Below the pieces are notes generated by a model, which had not been told where the DNA came from, did not search any database, and was given only the letters and a program-made list of their open reading frames with translations. Below, piece after piece: positions 1-10,289 of a DNA stretch of 64,000 nt (within the stretch, counting starts at the first letter, position 1; each line of letters starts with the position of its first letter). The position numbers and the translations under genes were made by a program. Origin of the DNA: Roridomyces roridus (lineage: Eukaryota; Basidiomycota; Agaricomycetes; Agaricales; Mycenaceae); the NCBI GenBank assembly GCA_029378245.1, contig JARKIF010000005.1, positions 3,087,344 through 3,151,343 of the forward strand. The letters are read 5' to 3'.

Positions 1-1169
1 TCATCTCCACGACAATAGTCGGGCGAACTAGCATCTCTGGCAGCACCAGCCGGAGTAGATCGTCAAATTTGTTGACCGTATCGGCTGGCGCTGCCCCACC
101 GAGTCTCTCCCCCCAGGATACGACCTGGGTCAGAAGACCCTTGCGTAGGCAAGGAACGATCCAGTTGAACGCCTGTGGCATGTGTAAAAACTGGAGCAGC
201 ATGACCAGAGACACCTGGATTCCGGTCGGTTGGTGCCATCCCGGTGCGGTGACCTGGATGCCAACGGCCGAAACGAGCGAGGAGACGAGTTTTGGTGTCA
301 TTAGACCCGAGAGTGTCCCTGGGAATCTCGACCCGATACGTGACAGTAGGAGGAGGACGGGAGTAACTAAACTCCCTGCGAGTGGGTCGTTCGGGTGCTT
401 CGAAGCCAGGGAGATGGACTCGGTCATGATGCGAGACAACAGGCTGAGATCGCCACCGCAACCATCGAGTACCTCGGCGAGGTGTTGGCCGTTCTTGAGC
501 TCGGATGGTACAGAGATGGGGATAGCCACGTCTCGCATCCTAGTCTGCTCGTCCGATTCGAACAGCCGCAGAATTTTGATCCACGAGATGACCATTGCGC
601 GGCGAATACCGGTCGTGTCGATAACAAGATGGCTCGTTATGGGGTTGGTAAACAGTGCCATGATCGTCTGGGATATTGACTGGTGGATGGAGAGGTCGTG
701 AGCCGGAGAGAAGCCAACGAGGCTGTCCTCGTGCGACAAGAGGAAGTCGACCCACGGCCAGAACCGGGCCCAGAGATCCGGTGCAGCGCCGTACAAGCGT
801 TCAAACAGAGGTCCGCTGGTGATGATTCTCATCCAGTCGAAGAGGGGCACTAGATTCTGGATGCAGGGTAGCTGCGCCGACATGTTGGTGAGTCCGTCCA
901 GAACCTCGGGAGAAGGCATCCGCGTGGGATCGAGGTTCGCGTAGATGACCGGGGGGAAGATGAGTGCCATCTCATCGTTCGTTAGCTTTGGTATCATGGC
1001 GCAAACTATCGCGATATGCCTTGTGGAGCCGCCCATCGCCCGGGATGCAGTCGTCTTGGAAGTGAACGTTCAACGGACGAAGATCTAGTCTGGAAGCGTG
1101 GCTCACGCGAAGGAAGGGCCGGAGTCCGGAGATGTTACGTGCTTGCAGCCAAGGGTGCACGGAGGACAT
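1..1169 (-). CDS. MYND-type zinc-finger family protein, 5' part only
   Basis: A minus-strand reading frame runs off the left edge. The main part (997 down to 1) is open without a stop for 332 codons. It carries the signature of the large Agaricomycete MYND-type family: a PPVIYANLDP block near its start and an LWARFWPWVDFLLSH block about 80 residues on. A leading piece from ATG 1169 (MSSVHPWLQARNISGLRPFLR) fits the family's usual N-terminus but is in another frame. The two join near 1010-1025 by a short unseen intron or a frameshift. The zinc-binding MYND cysteines would lie at the C-terminus, outside the window. Function is unknown; MYND fingers usually bind proteins. Confidence 0.6.
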
Positions 1170-1800
1170 GGTGGTCAAGAGCAATTTGAGATCGACCCGG
1201 AATTTCGATTGACCCGCAGTCTCATCCCGTTGATCCGGTAGTGCGATCAACGGTAAGTACTCAGCGTTTACTTACTTTTGACTTGCTTGCATCCCAGCCA
1301 GCAGACTTGAGGGGTAGAACCTTGGGCGCATGTCGGAATGAGCTGACCGTAAGGCGTAAACTCAGTCGGAGCTGAGTAAGCACGCAGCTCGCTTTTGATG
1401 ACATCAACACAGCATCGGCGACTTGTTCCGTACCTCCACTATCGGCAGCTCTGGGCTTGGATCATGGGACTTCCCGGACCACACGAGGCCTGTATGGGCA
1501 AAGAAGGCACCATTTCCCACCGACGAACTCACAACAGGACGACCAGTCTGATGGCCGTGCCGGACAATTGTTCTTTTTGTCCTTGTCTGAACTTGGTCTG
1601 ACGACGAATCTTTGTTGCGTATCGCCTCTTTGCTTTTGCTATCCATCGCGTCTCTCTGGAAACCTTGATCAAGCTGTATTCTGAACAAAAGACACCCTTC
1701 TCCCAAGCGGCAACCCGTCGTTCATTTCCTCGAGAAGCCCTAGCTATTGTTTCACTCATCTGGATAAAAACTCCATCCTTCGAGATACGTCTTGACAGCA
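1170..1800. other. Intergenic stretch without recognisable gene
   Basis: Only short overlapping ORFs without family signal are seen. The segment separates the minus-strand MYND-type gene from the plus-strand F-box-like gene and probably holds both promoters. Confidence 0.4.
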
Positions 1801-3152
1801 TGGATCCCCCTCCCAGCCTCGATCTCACATTACCGCACACGAGTCTCGAGTCTCTGCTCCGGTCTACGGCAGAGCATCTTGCAAGCACTCCGCATAGTTT
1901 CGCTTGCAGGATCAATCTCGGGGACGAATACAATACAGACGCCAGGTACTAGGCCCAATTAATCCTGGGACTGTACGGTCATCGTTTCCGCTCGCTCGAG
2001 CTCCACCTCCATCCCGACATCTTGGAGGACTTCAATCACGACACCGCCTTTCCATTCCACCAGCTGACCAGCTTCAACGCCATTCTATTGCGGGCGCAGT
2101 TTCGGAGCTTCCACTCCATGCGTTCGCATGTACTCCACAGCAAAGTGCGAGCTCCAGTTTTGACGGAGTTCCGGCTGGGGTATCCGCCGGACGGCTGGGC
2201 TCCCCAACGCGCACCTTCGATGTCATTACAAGAGTGGGACCTACCTCTTGGTCAGCTCAATGTCCTGCATATACCCAATTTATATCTCGATCCCCACGAT
2301 TGTGCTCTGTTATTCCAAGAGGGTCGTCAGGTTAGTTGCTCCCTCGCGTTTGTCAAGGGCACTACCAACCGAAACGACCAGCTCGTGGAGTGTGTGATTT
2401 GTCTGGACGACTTCTTTTCCAGATCCATGGAGGATCTCCGAGAGCAAGGAATTATTGACGACGACGAACCCATGGCCGTGCTACCAATGTTACGCCGCCT
2501 GGATATCACCTGCCGTGTGATGAACCTCTTTCCATGGTGCTACCTCAAGATGCCCCATCTGGAGGAATTGAGCATCACAGGCGTCGCAGATTACCCCCAG
2601 AGGATCAAGGAGTGGCGCCAAAGCCACTTCATGGCGTTTTGTGCTCGCTCCCAGTTCCATTTAAATTTGGAGACGCTCCGTCTGCGGTTCGATTTTTCAA
2701 TTTACCCATCGGACATAATCGACATCCTAGGTGTGTGTCCCCTCTTGCATAGTCTCGAGTTGCGTTGGACGCACTTACATCCCGACAACCGCCCGCCCGC
2801 TGAGAAAATTGCGGACCTCCTTCACCGTATGATGCCAAACCCGGAGTTCTCGATGCTTGTACCGCATCTGCAGAGCATCGCTCTTGATGGAACTGTACAA
2901 AGCCTCGAGATGCTACGCTCGCGCCGTCAATCGTCATCCCAGCTGTCGAAGATCGTGCTTTATCTACAGGACGACGAGAGTAGCGTGTTGAACGAAGGTT
3001 TCGGCATTCGCGCTTTGCAGGAGTTGGGAGAGACCGGTGTGTCGTTCGAGAGGATGGATTTCTATGGTGCAGAGGATCACCGAGATGAGGAGACGGTTCG
3101 GTTGAAGAATTGGTTTGAAACCGAGTATCAACAATACTTCGATAGTCTTTGA
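1801..3152 (+). CDS. F-box/LRR-like protein, N-terminal part damaged or missing
   Basis: The long open part (in frame from about 1954 to TGA 3150-3152, over 380 codons) shows leucine-rich spacing typical of fungal F-box proteins: LYGHRFRSLELHL at the start, then MPHLEELSITG, NLETLRLRF and LLHSLELRW. A preceding in-frame ATG at 1801 opens MDPPPSLDLTLPHTSLESLL, which fits the centre of such proteins. The two pieces are split by a TAG near 1951, and no intron of credible length joins them. No F-box (LPxEIxxxIF) is visible upstream. Such proteins normally recruit substrates to SCF ubiquitin ligases. Without the F-box this copy may be a truncated, non-SCF relative or a pseudogene. Confidence 0.5.
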
Positions 3153-3243
3153 CAATGACATGAACTATGAATGGGCGCATCGAGTGTGGTAAGATAACAA
3201 GAACCGAGAGGAGATTCAGAATAGAGAGGTGGGCGATGCGTCC

Positions 3244-3800
3244 TTAGCGGCGTGACTGTTGATTGGAGAAAACTCGGCTGTAGTAGTATGATTGCCAACG
3301 CGGCGGCGTCATCGAAATCAACGCCCGCCGCGGAGTAGATGCGCACATCGATTGAAGAATTTGCCGAGGGCAATGACGGCGGTGCCCGGAATCAAGCACG
3401 TTGAAACCAAGATCCTCATATGAGCCATAAGTCGTGTCCAAGTCAAAGGTCGAGATCGAACTGTGCGAAATACCCGCTGGAAGGACTAGAAACAGCTCCT
3501 GCAACTTTGGCACCGTAGGCTAGTCATATGAAGGAATACCGATCGTTATACTCTCCAACGGCACGTCAGTGCACCAGCCAAAAAGTTGGCGCACAGCTTG
3601 TGGAGAGGCACGAAAATTCAGGTACTTACTTACAGTAACTTACTTGAGAGATGGAAATGCCCAGCGATGTCGGCAGGGTGTGCTGAGTTTCTGTCATTGA
3701 CAACCTTCGTGTGCCAACTGGGCTCTCTATCCACACTGACCAGCTCCCTGGAATGGGCTCAAATCCTTGTTGCACCTCGCTAACGTACGGGCTGGAAGCG
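3244..3800 (-). pseudogene. F-box/LRR-type fragment, broken
   Basis: Read on the minus strand, the segment gives SPQAVRQLFGWCTDVPLESI, a stop (TAG near 3525), then PTVPKLQELFLVLPAGISHSS and a basic tail ending near 3244. The spacing is that of C-terminal leucine-rich segments of F-box proteins. A GTAAGT near 3640 could be a splice donor for an upstream exon reaching about 3800, but that exon is not convincing. The in-frame stop and lack of an F-box suggest a relic, tail to tail with the plus-strand F-box-like gene. Confidence 0.35.
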
Positions 3801-4042
3801 TGGTTCGAAACCGCTCAATCAAGATTCAATTACCTTCCATCAACGCCTCGACCGTCAGACGAGAGCCTCTCAGCCAACTCTCAGGTATATATACCGGGAT
3901 ATTCCAACCGATTCTCAAGAGACAATTCTCATCAGAATAGGAAGTTGCCTAGTCATCAAAAGATAGGTAGGGATGAAAGCACATTGCACGAAATGTGCGC
4001 CCGGCCCTGTACAAGGTTTGATTTTTCAATATGGAGTACCGA

Positions 4043-6050
4043 CTAATCTCTCGCTCGAATCCTCACCGGCACCTCCCCGAGCCCAAACGCCGTCCCATAC
4101 AAACTTGCACCCGCCATAATCCGCTCAAAACACTCTTCCCTCGTCTCCCCCTCCAACAGCACGGTTTCCACCTCCCAGTCCCTCAAAAAGTGCGCGAGGA
4201 AGCACACCGCCTCGGTTTGTGCGAATCGCCTGCCCACGCAGGCTCGAGGTCCAGAGCCGAACATGATGATATCGTGGTCGGGTACGTCGTGCCAGCGTGA
4301 GGGGTTGAATGTCTCGGGGTTGGGAAAATCATGTGGGTTGTGGCAGACAGCCATGGTATCGATTATAATTCGGGAGCCAGCTTTGACGAGTATGTCTTTT
4401 TGAACGGGTCGGTCGCTTCGTATAATCATATCTTCAGGCACGTCTCGCGGGAGGTTGATGGTGGCAGCTACGAAAGATGAATTTCGGGGCATTTTTTGGT
4501 GGATGGGGACTTGCGGACGAGTCTATGGGCCTCATGCATACAAGCCAGTACGTATTTCAGGTTCGCAACATCCCGGAGGTCCTACATATATTAAGTGGGT
4601 CGGGCGAGAGGGAGAGGACGAACGTACCATGTCAGCTATGGACTTGACCTCTCGCAGGATCTCCTGGTACGCTTTCTCTTGCTCCTCCGGATACAGTCCC
4701 AAAAACACGAGTGTGGACATGAGCGCGCTGGCCGTTGTTTCTAGAGCACAATCAGTCTGTGAATTTTAGGAATAATTATGAGTTACCGTTCCCCGCGAAC
4801 AGGAGGGAAAGCATATTTCCCGTCTGCAATAAATTGAGTTCAATACGTAGCAAAACACCTTACTACTTACCACCTCGGAAGGCGTCAAAGTGTATTTGCT
4901 GTCCTCGTCCGTCGCCGAGATGAGTTTCGTAAAAAGGTCCTTTGCGTGTTCCTCGCCAAGCTCTTTCTCCGACGAGTACTGTGCTTGCTTGCTAGCGGCG
5001 ATCGAATCGAGGAGGGTCAGGACGGTTTTCCACGACTGGTCAATATGGCGTAGACTGCAGATTCGTCAGCTTTATTACACAGACTCCGACAGAGGCATAC
5101 CTTTTGATTGGGAGGGACCAGACCCATTTCGGAAATATGAGACGGTGAACGAGTGTTGAAGATGCGACTGAGAGAGCGCGATCGAAGATGGCGAGTTCGT
5201 CTTGAGATGTACCGCTCTGGTTCCAGGAAACGGCCATCCCGAAACCGCATCTGCAGACCATGACCAAGGTGAACTATCCGCCCGTCGTTAGTTGAAAGAG
5301 TCTGGTTAGTTTTGAACTCACGCGGTGCAAAAGGGAACGTAAGTCGGCGATAACTCGATCGGAACCGAGCTCGTGTTTCATGCTGCTGTATAACGAGGCC
5401 GATTCCTGGACTACTCTGCTGAACCTGGGCGAAGTAAGTAAGAATACCGCCGAAGGAAGGATAGCAACGTACAGTTTCGTAGTAAAAGCCGGAGCGACTA
5501 CTCGACGATGCCGTTTCCAGTCTTCGCCGTTGGCAGATACGATACTGGTTCCCCACACACTGGGAAGGGCGTCAGAAGGAATCAGATGCGTCAACTCGGG
5601 ATATTACCTTTCGGTCGTAAAGTCCACGGGCTTCAAAAGACCCGCCCTGGCATCATTTCCCCAAATCTGTTTCACCACACCGACCGATGCCGCAAAATAT
5701 GCACCGTTACCCATGAGCAGGGGAATCAAGGTGGTCAAATCGTGAGTGTGATTGAAGTGCGCTGCCGACTTTCAGTTAACGCTTGCATACTAAGAACAAT
5801 GTACCGTTTTTGCGCTGTATCCAAGGCCACATGAAGCCCATGTGCCACCAGTTTGCGGGAATTGCGTTGCCCGGGAGTGAATGAGGGTCGAGCAGAGGTC
5901 TGTACCCTTTGACGTATCCGTGCGCCTGCGGGAAAATGAGATGTCGGTTCCCTTGGAATGAAAAGATCGCCTTGCATGCAGAAGTCTGAGGAAACGCAGG
6001 ACGCGCCACGCCACCAAGATGGCGCCCATGTACGCAGAGAAGGAGAACAT
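4043..6050 (-). CDS. Cytochrome P450 monooxygenase (multi-exon)
   Basis: A heme-thiolate monooxygenase, probably ER-anchored. From the N-terminus (ATG 6050, hydrophobic MFSFSAYMGAILVAW): the C-helix region GEDWKRHRRVVAPAF near 5520; FGMAVSWNQSGTSQDELAIF near 5200; an I-helix exon reading into ALMSTLVFLGLYPEEQEKA near 4700; an ExxR-like K-helix (EAHR, about 4525); PETFNPSRW; and the heme loop FGSGPRACVGRRFA near 4240. At least seven exons are separated by introns of about 50 nt. Frame changes near 5970 and at an A6 run near 4495 are not explained by clear splice sites, so the copy may carry frameshifts. It starts 405 bp from, and divergent to, the arsenite methyltransferase. Substrate unknown. 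Confidence 0.8.
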
Positions 6051-6454
6051 AGCCGTGGTGGAGAAAGCGGGATTGGACCCAGCCCGTGAGGCCTCCGAGA
6101 TCTCCGTGTCTCTATTTTCGCTTCTGTTTCAGCCCATTCATGGATTCGAAAAGAGGCGGCGTCAAGACGGCGTTTTGCCGTTTGCGTGAGTCAGACCGGA
6201 AACTCAAAAGATACCACTTGTTGAGTATTCTTGAGGCTGTCAATTGAAGACGCCACGGAAGACGCGCCTGCCCGTCGACTGTCCAGAGATTGAGTGAGGA
6301 AGAGGAGAAGGTCAAGTCATGCCGGCATATCGGCATCATGATGTCAGACCAAATATCGCCAACTATCGAAATCACGGGTGATTTTGAATTTCTGATTCCA
6401 CTACTTCAACCGCGCTGTTTCTTTGCGGTTTCTCCCACTTTATCCTTCTCATTC
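6051..6454. promoter_or_regulatory. Divergent intergenic region between P450 and arsM-like gene
   Basis: This 404-bp region separates two divergently transcribed genes and must carry both core promoters. ORFs inside it show no family signal. No binding site is identified with confidence. Confidence 0.35.
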
Positions 6455-8084
6455 ATGTCCATAAACGGCACATCTCTGGTGGCAGTCGTCAACGCCGCCT
6501 ACTCCTCCGTCGCCAAAGCTGATGCTGCTCCTCAATGTCCGTCTCTCTACTTATCCTCCTCCTCCAACGCTCATCTCAACTTGAAGATGCTTCCAAAGTA
6601 GCCCAATCCTTTGGCTACACGCTCTCGCAGCTCGAATCAATCCCTAAAGAATCGCACATGGGTCTTGGGTGTGGTAATCCCACTGTAAATGCTACGCTGA
6701 AACCGGGCGAGGTGGTGCTGGATTTGGGGAGTGGTGGAGGGATTGATGTGTTTCTAGCTGCGGGGCAGGTTGGTGAGAAGGGCCAGGTCGTTGGGCTCGA
6801 TGGGTCTGCTGTGAGTCGTAGTCGGCCACTTGAATTCCAAGCTGACTCCGTTCTGGCAGGATATGATCAAACGCGCGAGAGCGAACGCCACTAGACGCGG
6901 ATTGTTCCCACCGCAGGTATCATTCGTCGAGTGTCAGTTGACGGAGTGCCTACCCATCAACTCCAACTCGGTGGATTGCGTCTTGTCGAATTGTGTGATC
7001 AACCTCTTGCCACAGTCAGGAAAGGAGCATATTTTCCGGGAGGTGTATCGCATTTTGAAGCCCGGAGGACGCGTCGTGTTGGACGATGTAAGTATTTGAA
7101 TTCTTTCATGGCGAGGTGTTGATGAGGTCTTTTGTAGATTCTGGCCAAAGTCGAGCTTCCGAAATCCATCCGCAACGACATGAAGCAATACGTTAGTTGT
7201 ATCGGGGGCGCCGTCCAGGTTCACGAGTACCAAAAGATGTTATATTCTGCGGGATTCAGAGGTGAGTTGCTAGAACCTGCCGTCCGTGTATACTGATCAA
7301 GAAATTGAAAGACTCGGTATTTGTCGACAGCCAGGCAGATTTAAATGTCTACATGATGGCTGCTGAAGAAGATACACCCACTCCTGCAGCTGGATGTAGC
7401 GGTGGTTTACCAGAGGCCAAGTCTTGTTGCAGTCCTAGCTCCAAGACATCGTCTGCGACAAAGCTGGATCTGAACGAGTGGGCGGGTCAGTCATTTACTT
7501 TCTCCCGATCCTGTAAACTCAATGAGTTTAGCGTCGTACCAGATTTATGTGATCAAACCAGACAAGCAGGTGCCGGTTGGAATCATCGCTCAGCCCCTTG
7601 AGAGATGGTGGGACGCGTTTCCGACAGTTGGAGATTCTGCATCTATTACACGTATCTCGTCTACGAGTCTCCGCGAGTTGCTTGGGTCGAATGTGTTTGT
7701 CGTGGACGTGCGCAGCGAAGAGGAGTTTGTTGTAATCACCCCCTACTTTCATTTATTCACGCACTCACCGCGTTCAGTCTGGCCACATTCCCGGGAGTCG
7801 CAATATACGCGCGCAGACGTTCTTCGATCGGCAGGCGGAGTTTCACGCCGAGGTTGTTAGTTCTGGGTATGGCATGGTGGTATTTTATTGCAGCTCGAGT
7901 CTTGGACGGGGACCGCGTTGTGCAGGATGGTGGGTCTCCACCCGCTCATTTTTGATCATTGTTCCGACCACCGTGCAGGTATCGGGATTATCTCGTTGAC
8001 CAGGAGATGAAAGGCCCCGAAGTGCGTATTCTAGAAGCGGGATTTCGGAATTGGACGGAACGGCTTGGAGAGGGTGGGAGATGA
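6455..8084 (+). CDS. arsM: Arsenite methyltransferase fused to rhodanese/Cdc25-like (arsenate-reductase-like) domain
   Basis: Eight exons (6455-6536, 6587-6810, 6860-7087, 7138-7261, 7312-7485, 7532-7731, 7778-7929, 7979-8084) keep one frame and give 429 aa. Residues 1-240 are an ArsM/AS3MT-type SAM-dependent methyltransferase: SAM loop [12 protein letters not shown], and all three arsenite-binding cysteines of the family, C56 (GLGCGNP), C147 (SNCVINL) and C199 (YVSCIGG). A linker with SCC follows. From about residue 300 comes a rhodanese fold: [22 protein letters not shown] and active-site loop YCSSSLGR (C382, CX5R, as in Acr2/Cdc25-type reductases). The predicted enzyme could reduce arsenate or handle sulfane sulfur and methylate As(III); the coupling is inference. 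A bZIP gene starts 282 bp downstream. Confidence 0.87.
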
Positions 8085-8245
8085 AATTCCTTTGCGAGCT
8101 TATTCCAGCGTTTAAATTGCAACCGAGGTCATCTGGCAAGCGGATTTTCGCAAGTGGACGGAAGAGCTTGGAGAGGGTGGGCCAAGAGATTAATATTCCT
8201 TTGCTGGTCGATTTCAGCTTGTAAATTGCATGCGGGTCATTCTCG
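8038..8245 (+). repeat. Degenerate ~100-bp tandem duplication of the arsM last exon
   Basis: The stretch 8038-8135 (end of the last coding exon, stop and 3' UTR) is followed by an imperfect copy at about 8140-8245. Shared blocks include TGGACGGAA, CTTGGAGAGGGTGGG, ATTCCTTTGC, AAATTGCA and GGTCAT. The second copy still reads ADFRKWTEELGEGG followed by a stop (TAA about 8192), matching [14 protein letters not shown] of the first. It could be a fossil duplication or an alternative terminal exon. Confidence 0.7.
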
Positions 8246-8366
8246 TGCCTTCAAAGTACTCACGCTTCGACATCAGACAGATGATTTTGAAAATCAACTT
8301 GTTGCATATATAAAATCAATGTTCTGTAATTGAGTTTGTCTAACTGGTGCTCTTACCTCTAAATCC

Positions 8367-8873
8367 ATGGCCCGAGGACGCAAGAAGGATTTAACTATAC
8401 CAGCGACGCGCGGGTTGATTATGCAGCGCGACTATCGTGCTAGAAAGTCGCAGTATCTTGCCGATTTGGAGGCGAGGTGCAAGGCTGCCGAGGAGGAGAA
8501 CGCGTTTCTCAAGAGACAACTTGAAATTGTTCGACAGGGGGGCAGCCCGCTAGGCTCGTCGGTAGGTGAGTCCTCTTAATTTTGAGGCACTCATTGAAAA
8601 TTGGGTACATAGGCACCGGCGCCAGCACAGCTGAGGGATATTCTGGAGATCGCGGCTGATGCGTTGTCGAATTTCTTGCGGGTATCCGAACCGTCGACGA
8701 GTGGGACGGCAGACCACAACTCGGACCCGTATTCGTCGGCCCATTTACTCGAGTCGTTGACTCAGCCGTCATCGTCGACTGTACATGTGCGTTCAGAGTC
8801 GCCGTGTTGTGGGGGATATTTGAGCTGCGAAGGTCCGTTTCTCGAGGAACAGGAGGAGTGGAGCGACCAGTAA
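8367..8873 (+). CDS. bZIP transcription factor with cysteine-rich C-terminus
   Basis: Two exons (8367-8561 and 8613-8873, phase 0) give 151 aa. The basic region and short zipper lie at about residues 20-50: RDYRARKSQYLADLEARCKA followed by AEEENAFLKRQLEIV. Exon 2 is Ser/Thr-rich and ends with SPCCGGYLSCEGPF, a CC-x5-C cluster. Fungal bZIP regulators such as Yap8/Acr1 control arsenic genes through reactive cysteines. Position just downstream of the arsM fusion, on the same strand, makes a local regulatory role plausible but unproven. The bZIP assignment is firm; the ligand idea is inference. Confidence 0.8.
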
Positions 8874-9071
8874 CCCTCTGCCTTCGAGAGTTACCCAGCT
8901 ATACATCGTGTTGTTATCAAAGGCTATGTAAAATGAATTTGGAGATTTGGAGTGCATCTGTAGCGTTAACGTTGTATGAGCGTAGTTATATAGACAGGCG
9001 AGGCGTACTCACAAAAAGCATCGCTACTTTTACAAGTTGCAGTCTGCAGAGGGGATTTGAAAGAGAAACCG

Positions 9072-9482
9072 TTACCAAGTCAAGCCAGTATGAATCGTGA
9101 AAGGACCGCCACCGCCCAAAGATTGCATCTCAGGAAGTTGGAGCGCCGTCACGACCGAGTCTTGATTCGGATTCGAAGGAATCTTCGTAGAATGTGACAC
9201 ATTGAAACGAGGAGTACTCACAGAAACATTACGAGTCACAGAGGCGATTTGAAAGAGAATGGACAACGTGGCGAAACCTTATAATGATGGACTGCCAGGG
9301 AAGGACCGCAACATGGTACTTAGTACCGATCGAAGTACGAGCAGGGTCTGCTGCTGCGAGACGACCTGCGATGAGGCAGCCTCTCGTGCCGCCTGAAAAG
9401 GATCAGACACGATGAAACTTCACACAAGTTTGGCATATTTACCTCCGGCCAAGATGATGTCAAATTCGAGAGTACTGTACAT
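9072..9482 (-). pseudogene. GMC oxidoreductase N-terminal relic
   Basis: On the minus strand, ATG 9480-9482 opens MYSTLEFDIILAGG. After a short gap (intron with GTAAAT...CAG) it continues GTRGCLIAGRLAAADPART, the FAD-binding Rossmann signature of glucose-methanol-choline oxidoreductases. A later stretch with SLGGGGPFTIHT resembles the family's GGGSSIN segment. The order is right but most of the roughly 600-residue protein is missing and frames are broken, so this is a decayed alcohol-oxidase-like gene. Confidence 0.5.
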
Positions 9483-9539
9483 GAAGGACGTCTGCAACTC
9501 GGCAGGATCTTGCCTGCGAAGAGTTCGAATTTGAAGACT

Positions 9540-10000
9540 ATTCAATCAGGATACTAACGCAGAAAATGTCCTGACCGCTTGGAGAGGACGACCTTTCTTC
9601 CAAAGCAGTTGAATCTTGAACGTCCAATCGTCGTTCCAGTGAGCCTGAAAGATGGCCTTCGCACGATGTAAATCCGGGACGGCGTCTGCAGAAATCTTTC
9701 TGAAAGTTATTTGAAGACGCATGACACGAGCAGAGCTGCCTCATTCAAAACCCGTGTCTCTCAGTGGAAGACTCGAAGAACAGCTTCGTTGTTAGCAAGA
9801 ATTTCTGCCGAAAGGTATCCATGGCATGGTAGCAGTTTTGTGAACACAATTGAAGCGCAGAGAAAAGAAACCATAGGCTGTTGCCAGCCAGACTGTTGAA
9901 CGAGACCCAGATAGTGGAGTCTAGATCTAGTGGAGTCGAAAGCAAGTCGAAAGTCGGCCACAACCTTGGACGGCGGGGCAGAAGCGGCATTGAAGTGCAT
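9540..10000 (-). other. Unclassified coding-like segment, minus strand
   Basis: A minus-strand stretch at about 9555-9700 reads ISADAVPDLHRAKAIFQAHW and then DDWTFKIQLLWKKGRPLQAV, with good codon periodicity. It may be an exon of an unknown protein. Upstream sequence to about 10000 is open in more than one frame, and no joining intron is obvious. I do not recognise the family. Confidence 0.25.
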
Positions 10001-10289
10001 TGAAAGGACCCAGATCCGAGATCAAGTCATGAAAGAACGTAGAGAGTCGCCTAGCGCCCGAGGGTCGGTGAGGGATGTTGTGAACGGAAGAAGAAGAAAG
10101 ATGCGCGTGATCCGCATCCAAACAGGACCACATTAGCGACCCGGTCTAGATTTCCACTCCCATCTCGGTCCTTCTTCTTCGCCGCCTCTCGCTCACTCAA
10201 TCCCTACTTTGGCACTTGAATTGCCAACCTGGCTCTCCGCCCACCCTCCTTCCTCCTCCGAATTTGGAGATCAACGGGCTACTTAGGTG

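Noticed and set aside
1395..1933. ORFs on both strands upstream of the F-box-like gene
   Set aside because: Mutually overlapping, no domain signal, no conserved partner; only the part from ATG 1801 fits the F-box-like protein.
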